From assembly GCA_022559845.1 (NCBI GenBank), contig JAHNEJ010002961.1:1-64000 (forward strand): DNA of 64,000 nucleotides, read 5' to 3'. Shown piece after piece: positions 53,701-63,455 of the stretch. Under the pieces are notes generated by a model. The model was not told the origin of the DNA. It saw nothing but the letters and a program-made list of their open reading frames with translations, and made no database searches. The translations under genes were made by a program, and so were the position numbers. This stretch comes from Amorphophallus konjac (Eukaryota; Streptophyta; Magnoliopsida; Alismatales; Araceae). Positions within the stretch are counted from its first letter, which is position 1. Each line of letters begins with the position of its first letter.

Positions 53701-54470
53701 ATAATCTGCATCCAAAGACAGAAAGGTTTGGTTTGTCAATTTTGATTCAAATTTATTAATAATGACATGACAAATAATTTTAACAACCAACACCCCTAGA
53801 TAGTTCTAGATGCAATGCATGACTCATGTGTGAACCTAAATGTTAAGCCCATATGAGGAATCTGATGACTCCCCCTCAATGTGTGCATGACTGTGACATG
53901 CTCAGTAAAAATCTAATGCCATGTGCAGCCTATGACTGATTGACTCATAGTACCGGGCGGAGAACTTAGATCTGAAGATCACCTCACGCGTAGTGATAGC
54001 TTTCAAACAGACGTAGCCTGCCCTTCCACATGTCACCATTTGATATACTATGTAGTCAAGGGTGGTGAAGGTAGGAGGATTGCTATGCATTATGACATGA
54101 ATTCACAATATTCAATTTATGCATGACAGTACGTGAAGGCTTATGCAAACTCAGTATATGCAGCGAGATTTATTGACGATTTTAAAGCTCCACTTCAACA
54201 AGATGCTATATGAGGATGATATGCACAAGGGTATGTAACTATCTATGGATGGAATGCATGTACAGACTCATGCATGATCACATAACTATACAACACATGG
54301 TAAAACACGACATAACACTTTTAGTGGAGAGAGTGAGAGGGATATCACCTGAGAAATCAAATTCAGTTTTTGATTTTTCTTCCAACCTTGCTTGAGTCAC
54401 TTGCCTCGTATGCCTTACCTTCTTGATGAAAATAGATGTCATACTTTCTATTTCCATGGCACTCCTGCAA
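50759..54470 (-). other. Non-coding interior of the gag-only copia element
   Basis: A-rich sequence between gag and the polypurine tract. No RT, integrase or protease motif is visible in any frame. Short open frames here show no family features. Confidence 0.65.
52400..52740. repeat. Degenerate ~115-bp repeat, about three copies
   Basis: Phrases of the type 'tgca(g/c)(c/t)taatgcat' followed by 'ctgat' recur near 52443, 52573 and 52659 with shared neighbours. An old tandem repeat. Confidence 0.5.
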
Positions 54471-54479
54471 AACAGATTT

Positions 54480-56170
54480 CTCAATTTGCATTCTTAGGTA
54501 CCCAAATCATCTTGGGTCCTTGTGGGTTAGCAGCATTCTTGGCACGTGGCTTCCACTCCTTAACAACATTGAAATCATCATCTTTTACAAGAAAATAATC
54601 ATGCTTAACATTTCCAGATTTGCCAAAGTGATGGTAGATGACACGTGGCATCATCTTCTTTCTTCTCATGGGTTCTACTGATTTGTGTGTGTGAGCATGA
54701 TGTGTTGAGTAGGAGTTCTTCTCTTCAACAATAACCAGCAGTGTGAAGTTGTATGACTCCTTTTACCACAGTGATTACAATGCATGGAAGGTTTTGTGGT
54801 GAAGACTTTCTTTGCATTTTTCAAAACAGCTTGGTTCCTACATGCTCTCAAGTCATCATTCTTCATAATGAAGTAATTATGCATAGCATGTCCATGTTTT
54901 TCACAATAAAAGCATGTGAGTTTCTTTCTAGTTGGTTGTGTGTGTGGCAGAAGTATGGTTAACATGCATGGAAGTGCTAGCAACATTTTTAGATTTTTGA
55001 TGCAAGTTGATTTTCTTTGTGGATGCATGTGTGTGTGCAACATGATTTTCTTTTTCAGATTTTCATTTGATGTGCTGGCTATGTTTGAACTGTGCACAAA
55101 AGATGTATAAACTTTATTTTCAAACTTTTTTTGTTCACAGGATTAAAACCCAGCCCTTCCCTTTGAAAATTCACTTTCGTCCCCAACAGTTTGTCCAAAT
55201 TTTCTTGACCATTCACAAATCTAGACAATGAAGCATTCAAGTCAATAATCTTTTTCTCAAGAGATGCAATGTGCAATTCATAGGAAGAAGTTTATTTTCA
55301 CAGAGTTGACTTGTTCATGTAAAGTAGCATTGATGGTTTTATGACTTTCAATTTCTTGCAACAAAGCATGCACTTTTTCAGATTGATCAATATTCATAGA
55401 TTTTCTTTTTCAAAAGCAAGCAATCTTTCAGAAATGGTTCTATTCAATTCCTTCAGTTTCTCATTTTCTATTTCAAGATTTTTATCATGAGCAAACTCAT
55501 TTTGACCATTGTTCATAAGACTTACTCTCTCTCTCAGCTCTTTGTTTTCATTTCTCAAAGAAGAAATTTGATCTTTATGAATTTCAATGTCAAACACATG
55601 ACCATCAATCAATTCCTTCAAGTGCGAGCATTCTTTACATGGAGAATCACATTTATTTTGTCCAACATTCTTTTTCAATTTTTTGTTTTCAGACTTAACC
55701 TTCTCATATTTATCAGCAAGCTCATCATATGCAATCAATAACTCCTCATAGCTAAATTCATCTTCATTATCAGAATCAGAATTTACCTTTGAGCTTGATT
55801 CAACTTGCTGATCACTCCCTTGATCACTCGTGCCTGCCACAAGACATTGATCTTCATGCTCTTCCCGGACTTTGGTTAAGCCAACCAAGATATCCTTCGC
55901 GGATCTGCAATGGGAGACAAAAGGGAAATGATTAGAATCAACTGCAGCAATAAGCAATTTTAGAACCAAACAATTTTGATCATGTTTGAGCTTGGAATCT
56001 GCGGTCCAGACAGATTTGTCTTTAGGCAACTCATAAGGACCATGTGAGATAAGCTTCCATAGCTTAGGATCATATGAGTTGACTAGACTGCACATCCTTC
56101 CTAACCACAAATCAAAATTGCAACCATCAAACACCGGTGGAGAATTCAAAGTGTACATAATGGTAGTCAT
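54480..56170 (-). pseudogene. SIRE-like Gag, frame-disrupted
   Basis: Starts MTTIMYTLNSPPVFDGCNFD then LWLGRMCSLVN, the SIRE/Maximus Gag entry. The usual 'SSAKEIWDKL' block appears as CRSAKDILVGLTKVREEHED after an apparent internal shortening. A long coiled coil follows (DELADKYEKVKSENKKLKK, ENEKLKELNRTISERL). The frame ends at 55394; later frames show zinc knuckles CFYCEKHGHAMHNY (last Cys lost) and CNHCGKRSHTTSHC (intact), a third decayed knuckle near 54640, and GPKMIWVPKNAN near 54490, the usual Gag end. It lies just after the primer site. Several frame breaks, so not functional as read. Confidence 0.8.
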
Positions 56171-56216
56171 TGATCTGGATCACTCTAGATCGTTAGATCT
56201 ATGAAATTAGAGCCTT

Positions 56217-56231
56217 GGCTCTGATACCAAT
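56217..56231 (-). promoter_or_regulatory. Primer-binding site of the gag-only copia element
   Basis: The minus strand reads ATTGGTATCAGAGCC, the initiator Met tRNA complement, next to the 5' LTR. Confidence 0.9.
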
Positions 56232-58217
56232 TGAAGTCCCGCGATCAATGACACCCAAGAGGGGGGTGAATTGGGTGATAACAAATTTTACGAAAACTTT
56301 TACCCTTTTTACAAAATATGTGATAAACAATAATTAGCAAATGAAAACTAATTAACCAATTCTCTCAAACTTTCCGTTCCAACACGACCATACAACGAAA
56401 ACAATCAAACCACACAAATAACACACAATGCACAGCGTTTTTAAGGTGGTTCGGATGCAACGACGGCAATCCTACGTCCACCCCTCACCAAACCCGGTGA
56501 GGCTTCACTCGGGGATAAATCCCCAAACGGAGACGACGCTCCAACCACACACGCAGGACGACGCCTGCCCACACACACGGGGACGCGCCCCAAAACACAC
56601 ACACACACGAGATGAAGTCTCCAACACGATCCAACAAGCGGATCAACAAGACACACACACGCTGCGACAAGTGCAGCACTCCACACACACAAACACTAAG
56701 ATCTGGATAAATCCACACACACACGCAGATCTAAGAAGACCTACGCACACACGAATCAAGTACGACACACACACACACGACCACGGATCCAACAACGATC
56801 CACACACACACGAGTTTGCAGTTTATAAGAAACACAAATCTGAAACTATAAAGCACAAAACACAAACATGAATAAACCACAGTTTAGAAAGCTCCTGATT
56901 TAGGCTCCCCCTGAGTGTGTGCTCTGGATGTTCGCGTTGATTCCTTCTTCACTTGAATAGCTTGAGACTCAGCTTGAATGGCCTTGTATTTGATGTAGAT
57001 CTTCTTGCACGGAGTACTGTTCACGGCTACAGTACCCTTCCTTCTTCCTTGGACAAATCCATGTATCTTCTTGATGCTTGTGAGCTTGTTCTCTTCCTTT
57101 GAGACTGCTGACTTCAAATGGAGCTAGAGTACCTTCAGATGATGCTTGAATGGCTCCTTCTTCCTTGTAGCATCCTTCTTCTTCTTCCCTTGGATCACCT
57201 TGAGTTGATGAAGAGGTGTATGGATGTAGCTTTGAACCTTGATTGCTTCTACACCTTCTTGGAGGTAGATGGCTTCAGAAATACCTTGAATGGGTTGGAG
57301 ATAGATGAAGAGCTTGCTGCACGAGGTACTGTTCACGGAGCTACAGTACCTCTTCTTCCTCCTTGGACAGCCTCCCCTTTGGATCTCTTCGATTATTAGG
57401 GTTATGACTCTAATAGGATGTTTTATAACCCTTGGAAGGTCTATGGACAAGCCCTAGACCAGATCCACAAATTCTGGAGGGTTTGGTGGCTTTGGGATTA
57501 AACAATAGCAAGAGGAGATGCTTCTTTCGAGATGGATAAAAGTCAATATTTTTGGCTTATCAGGGGCAGGCAGTCGACCTGTAGAGGCTGGCGGTCGACC
57601 GCTACTGAGAGAACTACTGGTCGTTGGTTTCTGGGAATTCCGGTCGACCGCTACTCGGCTGGCGGTCGACCGCCACTGTGAATCCCTGTAGGCGGTGAGC
57701 TGCTGGCAAGGGCGGTCGACCTCCCCTGCAGACCCCGGATTTTCCGGGTCTGTCCGTTAACCTCTTCAGCTCCGTCGCTTAAGTCCTTTAGCAGCCCGTT
57801 CATGTCTGTGGCATCACTCTTGACAGTTTAGAAGGTGTCAACTGAGTCTTTGACCTTGATTACTGAGTGTTTGACCAATGGTTCTTGACAGTAAATGACA
57901 TTATACCACTATTTTGGATTGTAGAGGAGCATGGTGCTTATCCACATGTTTGGTTCACCAGGTGACGGCCATGTGTTTGATCCTGCAAGCAAGATAGTCA
58001 AGGTTAATACCATGCTTGTTCCCGTTGAAGAGGTTATAAACCTCTTGCCTCTTGTAAAACCAACATATGCAAACCAAGGATCAAGACCATGTAACCATTC
58101 CCATTTGCCATCTCAACCATACATAAATAACAAGAGCATGAGCAATCAACCACAAGTTTACTTATCATCACTTAATCACACATTAAGTTTAGTTATCATC
58201 AAAACCATAACTTAACA
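56232..58217 (-). repeat. 5' LTR of the gag-only copia element
   Basis: 1986 bp. It is nearly identical to the 3' LTR over R-U5, but U3 has several substitutions and lacks about 30 bp spanning one palindrome (57720-57735). A short terminal duplication present in the other LTR is also absent. Confidence 0.85.
57568..57728 (-). repeat. GGTCGACC palindrome array in U3 (5' LTR)
   Basis: Five copies centred near 57576, 57597, 57645, 57667 and 57718; the first and last have lost symmetry (gcagtcgacctg, gcggtcgacctc). Confidence 0.85.
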
Positions 58218-59040
58218 AGAAGAGAGAGAGAGAGAGAGAGAGCAAGGGGCGAGGGAGATTATTTTGTGACTATTGTTGGACTCTCTATGTGTGTGTGTGG
58301 CACTGTTACTGTGACAAGTGCGGGTGGGGGTAGGCATATCAGGGAGATGGAGGGATAGGGCCCAACGGAGGTTGAGTGGGACTTGTTTTGGGGGGGGAGA
58401 CAGGGGTGGGCTGGGTCTGTGGGTGAGTGAGTGTGTGAGACGGACATTGATAGAGAGAGGACTCAGCAGGGGCCCTCTGTTTTTTTTTTTGAAATGAAAA
58501 ATTGGGGAGAGAGAGAGAGAGCAAGGGCCCTCTATTTTTTTAAAGAGAAATCAATTTGAAAGTGGAGGGGGGCCCTCGGTTAGGGCTATGAGTCTTGGAC
58601 ATAGAAAGAGAGTGGAGTCTGGGGATTGTGGGAGACAAAGAGAGAGGAGAAGCGCCCTCTGTTGGGCTTGGTCAGACAGAGAGAGAGAGAGTCAGGAGAC
58701 AGGCTCAAGGGAGTGGGGTTTGTGGGAGAGTGGAGAGACATAGAGAGAGAGGGGGACCTTGCTCAAGGTTAGGTCTATGTGTAAGACCGACATGGAGAGT
58801 GGGGAGTCAGGGAGTGGGGACCGTATGGGAGAGAGAGAGAGTGTGTGGAGTCAAGGAATGGGGACCATATGGGATAGAGGGGAGGGTCCCCCTTTTGGGG
58901 CTCGGAGAGAGAGAGAGTCAGAGAGCGAGAGAGTGCAAAGATAGGCTTAGAGAGGTTGAATGGGGAGTGGGGGATTGGTCTGTGGGGGAGACACCGAGAT
59001 AAAGAGAGAAAGAGAGAGAGAGAGAGAGAGTGACATACCA
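58218..59040. repeat. GA-rich low-complexity part of the hAT element
   Basis: Repeated gagagagag runs with gtgggga, gtgtgtg and gggccctc(t/g) pieces. Open frames over it are composition artefacts. It is the 5' part of the hAT element (minus sense). Confidence 0.75.
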
Positions 59041-59523
59041 TAGAATCAGAGATGGTGGACGTCGACAGCGGAGATGACGGTCCGGCGTCGGCGGATGTGG
59101 CACAGTGACAACCGCGGCAAAAGTTGATTCTCCGGCTGTGGAAGATAGAATGCACGGTCGCTCCGACAGCATAAGACGACGGCGATGGCGTTAGAGGATG
59201 GTGACCAACGGTGGAGGGGGACCACTGTAAACCCTAGTTCTGCCACGGTGGGATCGGGGAAGGGGTCGAAGTCAGAATGGGATCGCATCGGGCACGGAGG
59301 ACTTGCACAGGGATTTTGAGGGATCTGCCGCTATTTAGACTGGGTAGCCCAGGCAGGTCTCAGTTCTCCTGATCTGCTACGTCGAGCAAATAGGCGCTCA
59401 TCTAGGCTCCTAGCCTGCCTAGGCGATCGCCTATTCCGCCTTTTCACCAACGAACAAAGCGGCAAGCCACCTTGGACAATTTTGCGCCTAAGCGGCGGTT
59501 AAGCGAGTGCTTTAACAATTATG
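59041..59523 (-). other. hAT 5' terminal region
   Basis: GC-rich non-coding sequence. The last 150 bp contain many taggcg/cgccta motifs in both orientations (subterminal repeats) up to the right terminal repeat at 59507-59523. Confidence 0.6.
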
Positions 59524-59531
59524 CTTCTAAC

Positions 59532-59830
59532 GTTCTAATTTAACATTTAAACTATCAATACTCTCATTAGTTAAAAATTATCATCTGCAAATAGTATCGT
59601 GCAATTATTTTGGTACTTTTTTTTTGTGACGAGGAATCTAGGAAATTAGAAAATCCCCAGCCACGCACCCCTCGAGGATAGAGCACTTGACCAGGGAAAC
59701 CCTCTTCCCCTAGAGGGGGGATGAATCGATAATTGTTTTGTTACTTCATCCATAACCAAAGTAAAAAGATGCAAACTTAATGTAGAAACTTGATGCAACT
59801 TTAAGTATATGCCAAAATTCTTACTTTTTT
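59532..59830 (-). mobile_element. RTE-type LINE, RT segment (antisense), second segment
   Basis: The minus strand reads LHQVSTLSLHLFTLVMDEVT (RT motif 'GLHQGSxLSPYLFxLVMDELT') near 59800-59735 and, past a small insertion, TILFADDNF with the catalytic FADD near 59600-59575. It continues the LINE segment at 44973-45700. Confidence 0.8.
59617..59730 (-). mobile_element. SINE-like retroposon, antisense, ~114 bp
   Basis: Begins with nine T (reverse of a poly-A tail) and is flanked by aattattttggtac (59603-59616) and aattgttttgttac (59731-59744), a 14-bp target duplication with two mismatches. The LINE RT sequence reads on across it. The body has no clear tRNA boxes. Confidence 0.7.
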
Positions 59831-60159
59831 TCTTTTGTTTTCCTTTAATACATTACTTTGTCTCTTTTCTTTTCTTTTGTCAGACCGGCGGAAAGTGGAA
59901 TGTTGACCAACTTCTACGGGGAAATTGGAGTGTTGTGCCTTTGAATCTTCTCCCTCCTTGATCATCCCCTGCCACTAGAAAACATAATGCAGAGTAAGAA
60001 CGATGTTTAAAAATTGCCTAGGATTGAGTTGGCTGTCCCCTTATTGTCTAGGCGGAGTGCCTAGGCGACGAGACAGGTGCCTCAATTTTGAGACGGCTAA
60101 TTTTTAATTTTGTATTTTTTAGTTTCCTACATATGTCCTCTATAAGTGATAATGATATT
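59831..60159. other. Unassigned sequence
   Basis: T-rich, then a stretch around 60006-60080 with gcctaggcgacga-type motifs like the hAT subterminal region. No gene seen. Confidence 0.4.
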
Positions 60160-60860
60160 TGTAGAGGCCTAAGAAGGGGGCTCAAAAGATCCCATATTGG
60201 AAATTACAAAGATGGACATGTGCTTATAAGTTAGACCCAAGTCTTCTCCTTCGAGGGCCCTTTTACCAGCAAAAAAAGATAAAACCTTAACCGCCCTCAG
60301 GCGTAGCAAGGACAATATCTCAAAGAAGATACCCCAAATTTGCACGTCTTCATTGGCCGCCGTCTGTGGGAACCCCGGCCCAATAAGCACAAAGTCCACC
60401 TACTGGGGGGCTAGTGTAGAGGCCTAAAGAAGGGGGCTCAAAAGATCCCATATTTGAAACTATAAAGATGAGCATGTGCTTATAAGTAAGACCCAATTCT
60501 TCTCCTTTGAGGGCCCTTTTACCGCAAAAAGAACAAAACCCTAGTCGCCCACGAGCGTAGCGGGGACAATACCTTAAAGGAGACACTCCAAATTTATACG
60601 TCTTCATTGGCCCTGTCTGTGGGAATCCCGGCCCAATAAGTACAATGCCCACCTTTGCTGGGGGGGTCAGTGTAGAGGCCTAAGAAGGGGACTCAAAAGA
60701 TCCTATATTGGAAACTAAAAAGATGGGCATGTGCTTGTAAGTAAGACCCAAGTCTTCTCCTTTGAGGACTCTTTTACCAGCAAAAAAGGACAAAACTCTA
60801 ACCACCCCCGGACGTAACAGGGACAATATCTCAAAGGAGACACCCCAAATTTGTACGTCG
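60160..60860. repeat. Three-copy tandem repeat, ~255-bp period
   Basis: Copies begin TGTAGAGGCCTAA at 60160, 60415 and 60671; the third is cut short near 60860. Each contains 'caaaagatcc(c/t)atatt', 'gggcccttttacc' (gaggactcttttacc in the third) and, in the first two, 'gaa(c/t)cccggcccaataag'. They look like LTR-end pieces multiplied in tandem; no coding function. Confidence 0.85.
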
Positions 60861-61075
60861 TTATATTAATAATTTTATAAGCATCCTAAATGATTAAAGA
60901 ATTATAAATCTTAATTAGATGCATCTATGTTTTGAAGAATCGTGTAATGTGAATTAGAAAAACAAACATGCAAATAATGAAAAGCTATACGTAAACATCT
61001 CAAATTACTCGTATTATGATCGACGAAGGGATGGCATGCATGCAACTAAGGGAGGTGACCATAGTTTTAGACAAA
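60861..61075. other. Unassigned sequence left of the MULE
   Basis: AT-rich, probably the rest of the NAC gene intron interrupted by the MULE. No exon is recognisable. Confidence 0.35.
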
Positions 61076-61084
61076 AAAACATTA

Positions 61085-61897
61085 GGCAAAATTACTATAT
61101 ACCTTGAAATCTTTAAGACTTATCCCTATACTCTTATCTTTATGGTACGTACCCCAATCCCCTCAAATCATTATGAGAGACACACTATATCCCTACCATT
61201 AATGAACGCTCACGGTGGTTAACTTGAGGTGGGTCAGCATGGGCCAAATTATTAACCTACCCTTGTCATTTGGTTTATGGATGGAGAAGAGAAATCAACC
61301 TTAGACTCCCGGCACCGGCCCCTCCCTCTCACTCTCCTCCCCTCCCCTATGACCACCCTCCCTCCCCTGGCTGCCCACCCCTCTCTAGTCCCTCCTTCTC
61401 CCCCCCCCCGCCACCTACCCCCCTCTTGTCACCCTCTTCGTTGCAACGGTCCAACCTCTCTCTCTCTCCTATATATATACACGCACATCAGGGGTGTCCT
61501 CCCTCTCTCTCTACATGAATGTCAGGGGTGCCCTCCCCCCATCTCTCTCTCTCTGGCTCCTCCTCTCACTCTCCTCCCCTCCTCTCTGACCACCCTCCCT
61601 CCCCTGGCTGCCCACTCCTCTCCGGTTCCCCTCTCTCCCCCCGCCATCTACCCCCTCTTCCCTCCCTCATGTCACTCCTTCCATTGCAACGAGCCAACCC
61701 CTCTCTCTCCAAGGGTGCCCTCTCCTCCGGCACCCTCCCCCCTCCCTCTCTCTCTGGCCCCTCCCTCTCACTCTCCTTCCATCCCCTCTTACCACCCTTC
61801 CTCCCCCAGTCGCCCCCCTCCCTCCCCTGGCTGCCCAGCCCCTCTCTAGCCCCTTCTAACTCCCTCTCTTGTCACCATCGTAACGGCCCAACCACCT

Positions 61898-61950
<53 letters not shown>

Positions 61951-62291
61951 CTCTCTCTCTGTGTGTGTGTGTGTGTGTGCGCGCGCGCGCGCGCGCCGTG
62001 CGCACGCGCGCGCATGCTGGGGGTGCTAGCGTTGGTGCTTCCCCCCCCTCTCTCTCTGTGCACGCCAAGGGTGCCCTCGCCTCCGACACCCCTCTCTCTT
62101 TGGCCCCTCCCTCTCACTCCCCTCCCCTCCCCTTTGACCACCCTTCCTTCCCTAGACGCCCCTCTCTCTCCCTCTCCTCCCCTCTCCTCTGACCACCCTT
62201 CCTCCCCAAGACGCCCCCGCTCCCTTCCCCAGCCGCCCACCCCCTCTCCGCCCCCCTTTACCTCCCTCTCATGTCACCACCGTGATCGGCC

Positions 62292-62330
<39 letters not shown>

Positions 62331-63016
62331 ACTCTCCTCCCCTCCCTTCAACCACCCTCCCTCCCCTTGCTGCCCACCTCCTCTTTGGTCCCCCTCCCAC
62401 CCCCTCGGCCACCCAACCCCTCTCTCTTCCCCCACTACCCACCCCCTCTTCCCCCCTCTCCTGTCACCCCCCTCCACTACAACGGCCCAACTCGTCTCTT
62501 TCTCTCTCTCTCTCTCTATGCCAAGGGTGTTGGTGTCCGCCCCCTCCCTCTCACTCTCCTCCCCCCCCTCCGACCACTCTCTATTCCCTTGGCTGCGCAC
62601 CCTCTCTCCGGCCCCTCCTCCCCTCTCTCTTGTCACCCCCTCCACTGCAACGGGCCAACCTCCCCTCTCTATCTCTCTACGCATGTTAGGGGTGCCAATG
62701 CCGGAGGGGGAGACCCCCTTCGCCCCCCCTCTCTCTCTCTCTCTCGTGCGTGCGATCACACACACACCTGGGATGTCGACGTCGGAGGGGGGCACCCCTT
62801 CCCACGCCCTCCCCTCTCTCTCTCTCTCTATCCTTAGAACAAAATTGGGGTAAAATGGTAAGCTCACGTGAGTGAGTTAATGCCGTTAACAGGTGATGTA
62901 AGCTCAAGGGCATGGTAACTTGGGTTAAGAGATTTGAGGGATATTGAGATAAATATCATCAAGGTAGGGTACATGGATATTCTTAAAGATTTTAGGGGTA
63001 TATAGGTAATTTTCTC
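61085..63016. mobile_element. MULE (Mutator-like element), non-autonomous, 1.9 kb
   Basis: Flanked by the exact 9-mer aaaacatta at 61076-61084 and 63017-63025, the target size of Mutator elements. Terminal inverted repeats start GGCAAAATTACTATATACC (left) and, reversed, GAGAAAATTACCTATATACC (right), sharing AAATCTTTAAGA and further blocks over about 90 bp. The interior holds a pyrimidine minisatellite and no transposase. Confidence 0.9.
61300..62840 (+). repeat. Pyrimidine minisatellite inside the MULE
   Basis: Degenerate units with 'ctctcactctcctcccctcc', 'gaccaccctccctcccctgg', 'ctgcccac' and 'tgcaacgg(c/t)ccaac' recur over 1.5 kb, with (GT)n and (GC)n runs at 61959-61995 and (GT)n at 62295-62330. 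Long open frames, including one of 444 residues, arise from base composition and are not genes. Confidence 0.9.
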
Positions 63017-63026
63017 AAAACATTAC

Positions 63027-63455
63027 CTTCATCTTCGAGCAGTCATCTCCGGCACTGGCGAGGCAGAACTCATGCATGACCCATCTAGTGTTCACCTTCT
63101 TGTCCCGGAACGACAGGAGGGTCTTGTAGCCCACCACCCCGCTGCCATCAATGACCTGTCACGTCCTGTTTCCAAACCAAGTGTCAGCCGATCTAATTGC
63201 CCGCTTTGTGCGCGTGCCATTCTGGGAGCACTGCGAGCATCCAACGAAGTAGAAGAAAAACCCATTGTGACGCTCTAATGTTGGCGACAGGTCCCACGTC
63301 GGGGTGCCATACACATCTCGCACGGGAATGGGGACGGGAAGGGCTAGGCCGCCAGCGTACCTCCTCAGGTAACATCGCAGGAGCTCTACATCAGTGGGGT
63401 TGAAACGATAACCCGTGGTCATGGCTGCCACTGGAGGGGGCTGGGGATTTTGCAT
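63027..63455 (-). pseudogene. NAC-domain transcription factor, first exon, with in-frame stop
   Basis: NAC proteins are plant transcription factors. From ATG 63455 (MQNPQPPPVAAMTTG) the sequence has subdomain A TGYRFNPTDVELLRCYLRR, B PVPIPVRDVYGTPTWDL, C-like FFFYFV and NGTRTKRAI..ADTWFGNRT, and D GSGVVGYKTLLSFRDKKVNT then RWVMHEFCL. A TGA at 63159-63161 interrupts the frame between NRT and QVIDG; reading continues cleanly after it, so one nonsense change (for example CGA to TGA) is the only evident lesion. The exon ends AAG and a GTAATG splice donor at 63026. The MULE sits about 10 bp inside that intron. Later exons are not seen. The divergent DNA-contact region (no WKATG) suggests an unusual NAC member or a decaying copy. 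Confidence 0.75.

Larger units (their letters stand above)
48695..58217 (-). mobile_element. SIRE-like copia retrotransposon, gag-only
   Basis: Direct LTRs at 48695-50744 and 56232-58217; a Met-tRNA primer site (56217-56231) and a polypurine tract (50745-50758) orient it on the minus strand. The interior has a SIRE-type gag and then about 3.7 kb without protease, integrase, RT or RNase H, so it depended on another element. LTRs are very similar in R-U5 and less so in U3. Flanks (agaga left, agaag right) lie in GA-rich DNA, so the target duplication is ambiguous. Confidence 0.85.
45701..59523 (-). mobile_element. hAT transposon carrying nested insertions
   Basis: Ends are CATAGTTGTCAAGACG (left) and, reversed, CATAATTGTTAAAGCAC (right): imperfect terminal repeats. 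Flanking 8-mers tttccaac and cttctaac match at 6 of 8 positions, a decayed hAT-size target duplication. The LINE protein reads on across the two flanks, confirming insertion. After subtracting the nested copia (9.5 kb) and MITE, the element is about 3.9 kb. It holds a minus-strand transposase remnant. Confidence 0.8.

Noticed and set aside
61519..62853. 444-residue open frame, Pro/Ser/Leu-rich
   Set aside because: Lies wholly in a pyrimidine minisatellite; several frames on both strands are open for the same compositional reason and none shows a domain.
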